Shown here in pieces: positions 22,901 through 34,801 of a stretch of 64,000 nt of DNA; the first letter of the stretch is position 1; the number at the start of each line of letters is the position of its first letter. The stretch spans positions 566,182,041-566,246,040 of the forward strand of contig NC_081413.1 of the NCBI RefSeq assembly GCF_030272615.1, written 5' to 3'. The DNA is from Cryptomeria japonica (Eukaryota; Streptophyta; Pinopsida; Cupressales; Cupressaceae). The notes below the pieces were generated by a model. It made no database searches. It was not told where the DNA came from and saw only the letters and a list, made by a program, of their open reading frames with translations. The position numbers and the translations under genes were made by a program.

Positions 22901-24208
22901 TGTAGCATCAGAATTAGGAATCATCAAAACAAGTAGATCAAAACACTAGACATGAAAACTCAATCATGAGAGCACTCATTGCAAATGAACCTAATCCTAA
23001 GCACACTCAATAGAGATATGAAAACAAAGCATTCAAAATGAAAGATTATGCAAACCAAATGCAGAATTGAATGCTCCTTCCATGCGGCTCCATTGTTCTT
23101 CTTTCCTCTTCAATGGATTTGTGGATCTCACCTACAAGTGCACATACAATTGAAAGCAAGATTGATGAAAAGCTCAAGAGTACTAGAAGCATAAGTTTGG
23201 TAGTTTGATTAAGGATTCGGGATTCAAGGCTAGGGATTTGATTGAAGAAAATCATCCAATTTATAGATAAATTGGAGAAAAGACAAGATTAGCATGACAG
23301 TGATTTGAATGGAAATTCAAATCAAGAATAGAAAAGTTATGACAAGTTTATGACAAATTGCTATGCAAGGCTTATGACAATTCATGACAAATTCTATGAC
23401 AAATTGCTATGCAAGGACTTATGACAAGATTTTGAAATAGAAATAGACATTTAGGAATTTAGGAGAAATTAGAAAATTAAGTTGGAAATGATGACTTGGA
23501 AATTAAGAAATTGATGAAAAATAGGTAAATTAATTAATAATTTCTCATTTATTAATTAATTCACAAAAGAGGAATAATTAGCCAATTAAATGAACATTTA
23601 ATTGTAATGAGAAAACTTAGGATAAATAAGTAATTTATTAATCCTAAAGGAAGAAATGACGCACAAGGTTAAATGATTAAATCATGAAACCCTAGAAGGT
23701 GAATTAGCAATGCGAGGATGACAATTAGGTCCTGATTGAAGATAATTAATTCGATTTGATTTGATTTTGGATTGATAAATGACCAATGTGATAAATGATT
23801 TGACAAATGCGCCAATTGACGAGGAACAATGAAAAATTGATCCAAATTGACATAATGATCGATAGCGAAATGAACGCAAAATGATAAAATTGACAAAAGG
23901 ATGAGGATCAATGATAAAATAGATTGCAAGACGACAAAATTAGAAATGACCACGATCGATGACAAATTGGTCACAAAATGACAAGATTGAACAAGACAAC
24001 GATCGACCAAAATCATGATTGAAGATTGTTGTCGACAAGACCAAATTTGAAGGCGAGATGAATGAAGAATGACTCGATGTTAGCAAATGATAAAAACCAA
24101 GTGCGTGACATAGGAGAAATGTTAATGCGACGCAAAAACCTAAAATGAGGCAATGCGCAAATGTTAAAGTATGACCTCGCAAGCGTTGACCATTTTTAGG
24201 TGTCTAGA
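22901..24208 (-). repeat. 5' LTR of the gypsy-derived element
   Basis: Second 1308-bp LTR. Its outer end reads TAGA where the other copy has TACA, one of about a dozen differences. Confidence 0.95.
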
Positions 24209-25968
24209 GTGTGGTTATGGGTCATATGGTGTCCTAAGGGGTCATGGGACACCATATGACCCCTAAGGACAACATACAACCCCTTATGACACCATATTGG
24301 GTTGTTATGTGTCATATGGTGTCTATAGGGGTCATATTGTGAAATACAAACCCTTAGGACACCATTTGACCCCTTACGACACCAAATTCTATTGTTATGG
24401 GTGATATTGTTTCCTAAGGGGTCATGAGACACCATATGACCCCTAAGGTCAACATACGACCCCTTATGACACCATATTGGGTCGTTACAGGTCCTATGGT
24501 GTCCTAAGGGGTCATGTTGTTCCTACAACCCCTTAGGATACCATATGACCCCTTAAGACACCAGATTTTGTCGTTATGGGTCATATTGTATCCTAAGGAG
24601 TCATATTGTGTACTAAGGGGTCATGGGACACCATATGATGCCTAAGGACAACATATAACCCCTTATGACACCATATTGGGTCATTATGGTTCATATGGAG
24701 TCCTAAGGGGTCATATTGTGTCCTATGACCCCTAAGGACACCAAATTTTGTTTTTATGATTCATATTGTGTCCTTAGCAGTCATATGGTGTCCTAAGGGG
24801 TCATGGGACACCATATGACCCCTAAGGACAACATACAACCCCTTATGATACCATATTGGGTTGTTATGGGTCCTTTGGTATCCTAAGGGGTCATATTGTG
24901 TCCTACAACCCCTTAGGACACCATATTGGGTCTTTATGGGTCATATGGTGTCTTAAGGGGTCATGGGACACCATATGACCCCTAAGGACAACATACAACC
25001 CCTTATGATACCATATTGGGTTGTTATGGGTCCTTTGGTATCCTAAGGGGTCATATTGTGTCCTACGACCCCTTAGGACACCATATTGGGTCTTTATGGG
25101 TCATATGGTGTCCTAAGGGGTCGTATGTTGTCCTTCAGTGTCATATGGTGTCCCATGACCCCTTAGGACACCATAGGACCCATAACGACCCAATATGGTG
25201 TCTTAAGGGGTTGTATGGTGTCCTAAGGTGTCGTAGGACACAATATGACCCCTATAGACACCATATGACTCATAACGACCCAATATGGTGTCATAAGGTG
25301 TCATATGTTGTCCTTAGGGGTCCTATGGTGTCCCATGACCCCTTAGGATACCATATGACCCATAATGACATAATTTGGTGTCTTCAGGGGTCATATCATG
25401 TCCTAAGGGGTCGTAGGACACACTATGACCCCTTAGGACATCATATGACCCATTACGACCCAATATGGTGTCTTAAGGGGTCATATGGTGTCCTAAGGGG
25501 CCATAGGACACAATATGACCCGTTGGGACACCATATTGGGTCGTAATGGGTCATATGGTATCATAAGGGGTCGTATGATGTCCTTAGGGATCATATGATG
25601 TCCCATGACCCCTTAGGACACCATATGACCCATAATGACTCAATTTGGTGTCTTAAGGGGTCATATGGTGTCCTAAGGGGTTGTAGGACACCATATGACC
25701 CCTTAAGACACCATATGACTCGTTATGGGTCCTATGTTGTCCTAAGGGGTCATATTGTGTCCTACAACCCCTTAGGACACCATATGACCCCTTAAGACAC
25801 CATATTGGGTTGTTTTGGGTCATATGGTATCCTAAGGGGTCATATTGTGTCCTACGACCCCTTAGGACACCATATGACCCCTTAAGAAACCATATTGGGT
25901 CGTTATGGGTCATATAATGTTCTAAGGGGTCATATTGTGTCTTGTGACCCCTTAGGACACCATATGAC
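24209..25968. repeat. Satellite array, segment C, with an inverted block at about 25110-25700
   Basis: Continues the ~90-bp satellite. The reversed block is closely similar to those near 10840 and 40220 (same order of variants such as GTTGTCC, CCCTATAGACACC and GACTCATAACGACCC). Confidence 0.93.
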
Positions 25969-26770
25969 TGTTGGCAAATGCACATTCCAATGAGAAATCA
26001 TAGGTGATTGAAGGTTTTTTCATTGATGGAAACCTTGCAAACATATGATACTGGCAAGATAAATATTCTGGCACTGGCAACAACAAACTCTACACCGGCA
26101 TACAGAACACCGACAGTGAAAGGAAGGATACCAACACCTTGGCCGACAAGAATTTTGTTTATAATGTATTTTTTAATTAATTGTAAAATCATTGTAAGCT
26201 AACATGGTGAGTTGTAATATGACTCATATATGTATGAGATCATTATAGAACATTTTGTAATAAGGTGATAGATGAAATTATGCAGACCTAATATGCGAAT
26301 TATAGGTTAAGGGTTTATGTATGAAGCAAAGCTAAAACTGGTACTGGATCTGGCATAGCAGGTGATAATTTGAAGTAGTACAAGACATTGGATTTACATA
26401 ATCCATTTTGTAAGTGAGTGTGACTTCCCCTTTGGTATTTGAGCAGTGAGCTCTAGGCACTTGGCCTTCCTGCATGTGCAGACCCCTATTGTAAGAGTAA
26501 TATTCACTTATTGGCTAGCAAGAGAATATTATGGGTCACAAATCCCACCGAGGTTTTTCCCACACTAGGTTTCCTCGTTAAACTATTGTGTTATGGTGTG
26601 CTTTTCATATGGTTGTTGTTATTCCTATTTACTGCATTATTTCTGGTTTACCAGTACACAATATTGATATGCTTTTCATGTTTTAAATAAAGTAAATTCA
26701 TTAACCGGTAAGATACTGATTCACCCCCTCCCCCCTCCACCCCCCCTCAATATCTTTGGGAATCCTAACA
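25969..26770 (+). repeat. 5' LTR of the pol-less copia-type element
   Basis: Starts TGTTGGCAAATGCACA and ends GGAATCCTAACA. It is slightly longer than the 3' copy, mostly because of an expanded C-rich tract near 26730. Confidence 0.93.
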
Positions 26771-26772
26771 AT

Positions 26773-26784
26773 TGGTATTAGAGC
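26773..26784 (+). other. Primer-binding site of the pol-less element
   Basis: TGGTATTAGAGC, two bases after the 5' LTR. It is one base away from the usual initiator-Met tRNA site TGGTATCAGAGC. Confidence 0.85.
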
Positions 26785-27074
26785 TTGGTCCTTTATTTTC
26801 AAAGCCTAACAACTTGAGGAAGATCTTGACACTAGCAGAGATGGAAAACTTCATGAAGCAATTAGAAACAACTCTTTCAGACTATGATGCAGAAAAATTG
26901 AAGAATATCAAACTCGAGGATGATCTAAAGGCTACACAGGATATTATTCAAGCACTTCAAGAAAATTTTTACTATTGCAAGAAACAAGAGAAGAGAAATT
27001 TGTGAAAAGATGCAAAATGAGAATGATGAAAAGGAAACTATTAGTGATCTGGTGAACAAGCTAAAACAAGAAAA

Positions 27075-27443
27075 TATAGGAGTTGAGAAATACAACCCCA
27101 TAGGAGCCTGAAGATCTGCTGCAAGCTGAATAACCTGTTACAAGGAGAACCAATGAAGCAAAATCTAAAGAACATACAAAACATAGAGAATATGCTCAAA
27201 AAGAGAGAGCTCAATATTCACAAAAATATGTAATGTGAATCTCTCAATGAAAAGAAAGAACTCAACCTTTAATAGGTCAAGAAACCCTAAAAAGGGAAAA
27301 CCCTAGGCTTGCACATAATAATTAATTAAAACAATTAATTATATGCACCTAAAGTTAGCTTAAGTGTAAAAGAGATAAAGGGAACTTAAATAATTAAACA
27401 AATAATGTTTAATTAATCAAGTAAATACCCGAATACTCTAACA
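27075..27443 (-). repeat. 3' LTR of the nested small element
   Basis: Plus-strand sequence TATAGGAGTTGAG to ACTCTAACA. It matches 29500-29868 with only a handful of differences. Confidence 0.93.
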
Positions 27444-27460
27444 CCCCCCCTTAAGCTAGA
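27444..27460 (-). other. Polypurine tract of the nested small element
   Basis: Minus strand reads TCTAGCTTAAGGGGGGG, directly before the LTR start TGTTAGAG. Confidence 0.8.
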
Positions 27461-28559
27461 CTTAGGGAGAAGCTAAAACCTAGAACAACTACTGAAAGCA
27501 ATAAAGATGGGTCCCGGCAATAAAGTTTGATTAGGTACCCAAATACAATGAAATCTCTATGAACTGGAGAAATAGAGAAAACCACATGGGAACAAAACTC
27601 TACTCCAAAAAGAGATGGAAAAGAATATCACTAAAGCATGAAGACCCTGCAAACTCTGTCGAAGAATAACTGTTGATCTGAAGAACATCCATTGAACTAG
27701 AACATGACCAGGTAGAGAAGACTGTAATCTGCATGAGTGCCCTCAAATGACACTAATCAAATCAGGAGGAAAACAAGGCAAAACAACTGAAATCGAAGAT
27801 ACAGATGGCATGAGAAACCAAAGCCTGAAGAGCTAATCAATCAAACCATGAAAGCATTAGAACCAATAGGATAAACCTCCCCATAATGCGGAAGTGGGAG
27901 AGGGATAGGAACACTGAAAAAGATAGCCAAAAACAACTGCATGACGAAGAACCAAGAACATCAAAGGTGCTGAGACACATCATCATGAGGCGAATGTCGT
28001 GGAAGGAACACTCACTTGACAAAGGAAGATGGCAAGCAAAGGCAAACATCAACCCCCTCATGGCACTTGATCAACAGTGCATGTACAACAAGACACAAGA
28101 TATGCAAGATTCCAAGTAAACAATGCATGATGGCACTTTATCTCAGTGTGTTTGCATAAATACAAGCGACAATGATAAGAAGACTGGAAATAGAAACAAG
28201 AATCAAAACAGAGACACCCGACTCAGAAAAGAGATCCTAGGACCTGAAACAACCACGATATCCACTAGAGTGCTGAAAAGAAAAAACCTGAATAAAATAT
28301 GCATGGAGTAGAATCTAGAAAAAAAAAATCATTTTTTTGGAAAGTACACAGCACAAGGTTTCCAAAAATATAAAGTTTTTGAAAAATAGAGTTCGAATGC
28401 CCTGGAGTGCAAAAAAGAGACCTCACTTTGACTGTAAAAAAACACAATCAAATAGAAAAATTGGAAAAAATTACCAACACCATGAGGTTGTCCTCGGAAC
28501 CAGATTTCTGATGCCTATTCATTTTCAAAAAAATGACTCTGTATGCCCAAGATAGGGCC

Positions 28560-29010
28560 AAAAAACCAAACCCCCCCCCCTGAAAAAGCCAAAAAAGGGG
28601 GTCTAGTTGTCTGTTGGTGGTCTGGTGGCTAGGGAGTGGAGCTCCAATGGCACACTGGTGGTGGTCGGGTGGCAGGGCGATGGCCGAGTGGCAGCCTAGT
28701 GGCAGAGCGGTGGCTGGCCGAAAAATAGGCCGGGCAGAGGCGGAGCCAGGCGATTGAGCGGCAGGGGCCACGACTGAGCAGCGGGGGCCACGGCTGAGCA
28801 TGGCATGGCCGGCAGCGGGGAATAGGCAGCGGCCGGTGGGAGCAGACAGTGGTTGGCCGGAGGCATGTAGCGGCCGGCGAGAGTGAACAACGGTCGGTGG
28901 GAGCGGAACCCAGGAACCATGCAGTGACCGATGGGGAGAAGCGACCGGCAGGAGCAGACAGCGGCCGACGAGAGCGGAAGCTGAGGCTAGCAGGGGCTGG
29001 GGTCTGAAGA
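28560..29010. repeat. GC-rich degenerate repeat in the nested small element
   Basis: A sharp GC island in AT-rich DNA, made of irregular GGTGGC, GGCCGGCGAGAG, CGGTGGGAGCGG units. A minus-strand frame of 218 codons (28448-29104) runs through it and would give a Pro/Ala/Ser/Arg-rich product with degenerate repeats. It has no recognisable domain, so I treat it as a composition effect. Confidence 0.7.
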
Positions 29011-29487
29011 TAGGTAGGTGTGGGGCCCAAGGATGCAGGTTAGTATCCTTGCACCGTACTGACACCTGCAGGGGTCCCACAGTGCGTACCGTGGGACCCC
29101 CCAAAATTGTTTTTTTTTTCTCAAAATTTTTATATAAAACCCTATTTGCCTTTTTTCCACTTTTTTAAGAAAATATTTTTGAAAGGAAAATTTCGGCTTG
29201 CATGCCATTAAAAGGCAAAAAAAAAAAATTCTCGATCTACGTGCTAGGGTTGTACGGCTTGGATTTGAGAAAAAATTGCTCCCAGAGGCTCAGGAACCAA
29301 AATAGGTCAAATTTTATATGACCATAGGGGTTTTCGGGCCTTTTGAGCATGATGGTGAGGTCCGTTTAGGCCCAAAGTGCTCAAAAAAAAAGCTCAAACC
29401 CTAGGTACATAAAAAATTCCTGAAACCCTAGATCTGCTTCCAAAGCCAAAAATTCTCAAAACAAGAACAGGTAGCTACAGATTTGAA

Positions 29488-29499
29488 GCTTTGATACCA
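29488..29499 (-). other. Primer-binding site of the nested small element
   Basis: Minus strand TGGTATCAAAGC abuts the 5' LTR with no spacer. It is a common plant LTR-element site for initiator-Met tRNA. Confidence 0.9.
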
Positions 29500-29868
29500 T
29501 ATAGGAGTTGAGAAATACAACCCCACAGGAGCCTAAAGATCTTCTGTAAGCCGAATAACCTATTACAAGGAGAAGCAATGAAGCAAAATCTGAAGAACAT
29601 ACAAAACACAGAGAATATGCTCAAAAAGAGAGAGCTCAATATTCACAAAAATATGTAATGTGATTCTCTCAATGAAAAGAAAGAACTCAACCTTTAATAG
29701 GTCAAGAAACCCTAAAAAGGGAAAACCCTAGGCTTGCACATAATAATTAATTAAAACAATTAATTATATGCACCTAAAGTTAGCTTAAGTGTAAAAGAGA
29801 TAAAGAGAACTTAAATAATTAAACAAATAATGTTTAATTAATCAAGTAAATACCCAAATACTCTAACA
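29500..29868 (-). repeat. 5' LTR of the nested small element
   Basis: Second 369-bp LTR, followed on the plus strand by the duplicated GAAAA and the resumed gag frame. Confidence 0.93.
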
Positions 29869-30890
29869 GAAAACACTACAAGATATGGCCATGAGATTTT
29901 GTAAAGAAATTGAAGATAGAAAGAAAAATGAAGAAGACTTGACTAGAAGACTAAATGATGCTGCAAATGAAAATACAAGACTTAGTTATGAAAATGATAT
30001 GTTGAAGACAGATTTGATACATACACAAAATGACTCAAATAAACTCATGAGATAGAAAGGAATCTTGGAAAGAGAACTGACTGCTGCAAATCAACACAAG
30101 GAGAAATTCAAGAAAAGCTCAGAAGAACTTGGTGACATGCTGAAGAATCAAAAACCTAATGGTGATACAAATGGCCTTGGCTTTGAAGTTGGTGAAAGCT
30201 CCGATACTGCAAACACACATGATCATAGCAAACTGGTAAGACAACCAAATGCTTATAAATTTAATGGAAAATGCTTTAATTGTAACAAGTATGGTCACAG
30301 AGAAAATCAGTGTAGATCTAGAAATTATCAGAATACTAATACACCCACGGGTCAATGCTCTAAATGCAACAAAATTGGCCATAATTCAGAGAATTGTAAA
30401 ATGAATGTAAGATGTTATGTTTGTGGAATATTTAGTCAATTATCTAATCAATGCAGAACACAAACCAGCATAGGATATGGGAAAGCTATTCAGAAAAACA
30501 ATGTGACTTGTTATGCTTGTAACAAGATTGGGCATATTGCTAAATTTTGTAGAAGCAAGTCATCACCGGCAAATAACAAAGGTCATAGTTTGAAGGGTAA
30601 AGAAAAGGTTGAAGAGGTAAAACAAGAATTCTCAAAACAATGGATCAGAAAAATAGATCAAAAAGTTGATGGGAATACTCATCTACCTACAGAACAGAGT
30701 ATCACTCCACCGGCAGGAGACTCTTCATCTAACTGAAGAAAATTCCTTTGGGGGTTTAGCAACTAAATGAAAAATTGTTATTATTCCCTCGGTTGTTGGT
30801 GAAAAGTTGAAATTACTTCTATACCGACAGATGAGTTAAGTTGTGACTTAACCGGCAAGCATTAAATGTGGTAGGTGAAGAAAATAACAT

Positions 30891-30898
30891 TATAAAAC
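30891..30898 (+). promoter_or_regulatory. TATA-box candidate upstream of the second ORF
   Basis: TATAAAAC in the 240-base gap between the gag frame and the second ORF, about 150 bases before ATG 31042. If used, it would give the second ORF its own transcript. The evidence is the motif and its position only. Confidence 0.4.
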
Positions 30899-31041
30899 AA
30901 GTGTTTTGGCTCCATTTTCATTTCACCGAGCATTCAAATCTTTGAGAGTGCAAAAATTCCCGAGCGAAGGTATCCCAAGTGAAGAAGCAAAGAAATCTAT
31001 CAAATCATTCATCCTTAAGGCGGATCAAGGTATTTATAGCT

Positions 31042-34000
31042 ATGGCATCTTCATCCACTCCTAAATTTATTGCAAACCCTACTGTTGTTGAAGTAATTAA
31101 ATGCCCTAGACTCGTATTCCAGTTAGTTCCCAAAATTGCTAAGAAAGATGATAGCTTAAGTGCATTTTCTCAAATACCTAAAGGACTAGTATATGTTGAA
31201 GACCCTAGGATGTATATACAATGTCATATTGATGAACTAGTTGATGAGGAAATTAAGAATATGTATAAAATTGTAATTTGTGATGAATCCGGAAATGTCA
31301 AACCTGAACACAAGATAGTGGAAACCCTAGGTTTCACTGAAATTCTTAGTATCCCAGATTTCCCCAAGGATATCATAAGAATTATGTTAAGAAGGGTACA
31401 TGGAGAATTTTTCTGGTTAGGCTCTATTCACAAGATCACAAAAGAAGTAGTAAAGGCAGTAACAGGGTTACCGTCCACTAGCAACAGACCTAACAAAACT
31501 AAGAAGGTCTCAAATGATCTAGTGACAAGCCTAACCGGTGCAACATTTGATAAGAGATCCTTAAGGGTAAATGATATAAAGGATATAAATGTCAAATTTA
31601 TCAGTATGATCTTAGGTTACAAGGCTACTCATGCAAACAGGTTAAACTCAGTTTCTAGCCTATGTATTACAAGTGCCTATGACATGGTAAATGATAATGC
31701 AAAGATAGATATATGTGAATTGCTTAAAGATGAGTTGATAGACAATCTTGGAAAGATAAAAAAGGATAAAAAAGGTACATTTAGATTTGGAAAATTAATT
31801 GTCTGTTTAATGTTGTATATAACCAAACAAGTGCTTGGTATTGGTGCTAGAGATTTTGGATTTGATATATCGGTAGGAAAACAACTATTAGAATTGCTAA
31901 ACAACATGGGAGAAAACAGGGAGAAAAACATAAATGAGCATTTTCAAGCACTAAAGGCTCGAATGAAAACAAGAGTAAGGTTATCACAAGCTATTGTGGA
32001 TAAGTACCAAAAGGAAATTTGTTTTGTAATAAAGAAAGTTGAAATTTGGATGGAGGCAGTTATCCCTAGAACCATCTGGGTTACTAAAATGGGGTATGAG
32101 ACTGATGATAACATAATAGAAACCTATGCAAAAGCCCTCCTAGAAGCTCCTAAGGAACCTAAAGAAAAAGTATTTGGTAGTGCTGAAACTATAGAAAGTC
32201 AAATTCAATCAAGGAAAAAGCTTAAGAAGGTTGAGGCAACTGTTAGAAAAGGTACTCGGTAGGCAAAAGCTATTAAGGAAGATGTGCTAAAACAAATAGG
32301 TTTAACTAAAAGTGAGTTAAAAGAACTTCAATCGGAAACTCACCTTTCCCTGGTTGGAACTTCTTCAGAGAGTGACATACCTATAGTATTGAAGAGAGTT
32401 GAGAGGAAAAGAAAACCCTCACCGACACCCTCTCCTTCACCAAAGAGGACAAGATAGAAGCAATAGGCAGTGAGGCCCCCAGCAAAGAAACTAACTCCAA
32501 AGAAAAAGAAGATGACTCCTAAGAAGAAGACACAACAAACTATTGCTCCTATTGATAAACTTCTCAATGAAATTACAGAGGATGGAAAGTTGAAGAACAT
32601 CAACAAATTATATGACACACTATCCGTTGATGACAAAGAGAAAGTAGAGAGCAGTGTAATCTTACACTTAGATATTTTCAAGAAATTTTTTATGCAAGTT
32701 GTTGATGAAATACCAACAGATCTATATAATAGACTAGAAGCTAGAAGGGTAGCTATTGTTGAGCTTGATAAAAAAATAAAGATTGAAAAACTACTTCCAG
32801 TGCACCCTGTTAACTCACCTGATGAGATAGATCAATTAATCTTTGAGGCTAATTGGTTAGTATTCTCAACTGCTCACCGACATGTAGCACTGATGGTAGG
32901 AAGAGTGAATCAGGTAACATAGGAAACAACAGATGCATGGGACATATTCTTGGTAGAAAAAGAGAAACAGGAAGAGTATCAAAAACCTAAAAACTTCAAG
33001 GTATATCAAAAGGAAAGAGACAAAGGAAAAGGTAAGATAGGTGGACCTCCTAGTATAAAGATAATAGACAACTTACCCCCACCGCCTCTAGATACTCCAC
33101 CGGTAGACACTACTGATAATCAACCGACAATTGAGAATATGGATACACCACATGAGGATACAAATCCTGATTCTAAGGTGTTATATACAATGAACATTGA
33201 CACTCAGGAAGTCAATATTGTGGTGGATAAAGAATCAACTGAGAAATCAGATGTGGCAATAGAGCCACCGACAGGAAATATTGCAATAGGAAACATTGAA
33301 ATTGGGGAACAACAACAAACTGAAGAATCAAGTGAACCCCCAGACACTAAAAAGGCAAAGACCATAGATGTGCATACTGATGCATCTATTGAGCCACCGA
33401 TAACTACTGAAACTGATAAACCAACTAAGTCACCGGCACTAGGCAACACAAAGGTAAACAATGAAAAACTAGCAGATACAACAGCTAAACCATCTGAAGA
33501 ATCGGCAAAAGAAAGTTCAGAGGTAGATAATAAGACAACATCTGAGACACCAGCAAATGAAAGCTCCCAAAAACCTTCTGAAACACAGACAAAGAAACAG
33601 GTAGAGCAACAGGCTCCTTCACAGGTACAGGTTGAAGCACAGGTACAAACAGAGATAGTGCCACCGGCTACATCTGAAAAACCCAAGCCCTTGGTAGTGG
33701 AAGAGCAAACTTAAACAGATCCTTCGGAGAAAGAGGAAAGCAAAGCTATAACTACAACCGGCGAATTACAGATTGTAAAAACTGTTGGACAAACATCTGG
33801 AACAACCATGACAGAATTCAGACCTACTAATGTAACTAAGGTCTTATTAGATTCAATAAAGAAGATCATGGATTGCAATGCAAAATCCTATAAGGCTATA
33901 GATGACACTTTACCAATTTTGAAGATGATAGCTCCAAAGTGTAACATAGACAACAAAGATTCTTTGAGCCAATTAGACACATTGTCTAAGTATATAACCG

Positions 34001-34602
34001 ACAACCTAATAACATTGGACAAAATAAATGAGGATGCATTTAAGGAAAGGATGATAAAAGAAAAAGAGAAAATCTTTGTAGAAATTTTGAATAAAAACAA
34101 AGAGGAAATGGATACTCTTTTACTAGAACTCAATGAAATCATTTTTTACTTCAAGAAATTGTATAGGGATACATGCAAAATGGATGTATTAATAGAGGAT
34201 CTTGACAAAGAAATCAGAAAAGCACAAGAAAGGATAAACAACATTGTTGACAATCTGATAGGGGCATCAGATTCATTTTTGGAATTAGTGAAGAAAATTG
34301 CAGAGCGGGAAGACAAAATCAAGAAACTAGAAAATGAAAAACAAACAATAAAGGACAAAGCAAAGGACTTAAAATGCAGACTTGGTCCAAGACTAGAGTA
34401 TCTTATCTCTTTGAGAAAAGAAATATCTGAGACTCCGGTTCCCAGACTGAAGACACCAAAAGAGAAAATGCACATACTCACCAGTATAGTGCAAAGAACC
34501 CAAGAGGCTATAAAAGAGAGTAAAACATTCAGCAAGGACATAAATTTAATTTTGACAGATATTTTTCAGATTGTAACCCATCGGTTACAAGAAGTCAGGT
34601 AG
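31042..34602 (+). pseudogene. Second ORF (~1190 codons) of the pol-less element, unknown function
   Basis: One frame from ATG 31042 (MASSSTPKF; an upstream in-frame ATG is at 30979) to TAG 34600-34602. It is interrupted only by TAG at 32260, 32455, 32464 and 32920 and TAA at 33712, each where a Gln codon would fit; there is no frameshift. The N-terminal ~400 residues look globular, with patches such as VHGEFFWLGSIHKITKEVVKAV that recall the putative plant transposon protein region found near env-like ORFs, but I am not sure. Then a very basic run of Lys/Pro (near 32460-32545), a short helical domain, a Thr/Pro/Glu-rich low-complexity part (32950-33720), and a C-terminal coiled coil (33808-34602). 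No catalytic motif, signal peptide or clear membrane span is seen. It occupies the place pol or an env-like gene would take. Confidence 0.7.
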
Positions 34603-34788
34603 GACTCCACTGACAACAAATGAAAACCTTTGTCATTGATGTCAAAGGGGGAGTAGAGGATGAGAAAAATGGTCAGCAAATGATACCATCAGCTCAGGGG
34701 GAGCACACAATTTTGGTAAGACAATTCTGGCAAATTCATTTTTGGATGACACTTTTTGGACTTTTCTCATGAGTGTTGCCATCAATGC

Positions 34789-34801
34789 CAAAGGGGGAGA
34801 T
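34789..34801 (+). other. Polypurine tract of the pol-less element
   Basis: CAAAGGGGGAGAT directly before TGTTGGCAAATG. Similar GGGGGAG words occur shortly upstream (near 34645 and 34697). Confidence 0.85.

Larger units (their letters stand above)
14337..24208 (-). mobile_element. Gypsy-derived non-autonomous LTR element with one large intact ORF
   Basis: Two 1308-bp LTRs, differing at only about a dozen positions by eye, enclose 7.3 kb. On the minus strand the LTR starts TGTAGACACC and ends GATGCTACA. The right-hand copy is the 5' LTR: a primer-site candidate adjoins it, and the polypurine tract adjoins the left-hand copy. Flanking five-base sequences are GCGTG (14332-14336) and GTGTG (24209-24213), a target duplication with one change inside a satellite unit. 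No gag, protease, RT, RNase H or integrase motif is present; the only large frame is 17740-20538. The polypurine tract, 3' untranslated block (17435-17540) and leader blocks (21437-21545, 21850-21945) match those of the gypsy element at 45923-62350, so it is best seen as a young non-autonomous relative of that lineage. Confidence 0.9.
27075..29868 (-). mobile_element. Small non-autonomous LTR element nested in the gag of the pol-less element
   Basis: Two 369-bp LTRs (27075-27443 and 29500-29868), almost identical, with exact target duplication GAAAA (27070-27074 and 29869-29873). On the minus strand the 5' LTR (right copy) is followed at once by TGGTATCAAAGC, an initiator-Met tRNA primer site. 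Before the 3' LTR (left copy) lies the polypurine tract CTTAAGGGGGGG. LTR ends are 5'-TGTTAG...CCTATA-3', so TG/TA rather than TG/CA. The 2.06-kb interior has no gag or pol motif. It is the youngest event in its nest. Confidence 0.92.
26841..30736 (+). pseudogene. Gag-like protein: coiled coil and four zinc knuckles, split by a nested element
   Basis: Begins at ATG 26841 (MENFMKQLETTL) and is interrupted at 27074 by the element at 27075-29868; it resumes at about 29874. Both sides read as long charged helices (coiled coil), though small frameshifts are needed around 26990 and at the junction, and TAG at about 30054 stops the second part. The last stretch, from about 30065, contains the knuckles CFNCNKYGHRENQC, CSKCNKIGHNSENC, CYVCGIFSQLSNQC (the His is Gln here) and CYACNKIGHIAKFC, then a Lys-rich tail ending at 30736. 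Four CX2CX4HX4C knuckles indicate an RNA-binding nucleocapsid role. No protease follows. Confidence 0.8.

Noticed and set aside
28448-29104. 218-codon minus-strand frame rich in Pro, Ala, Ser and Arg
   Set aside because: It coincides with a GC-rich degenerate repeat in a non-autonomous element, overlaps other frames on the same strand, and shows no domain.
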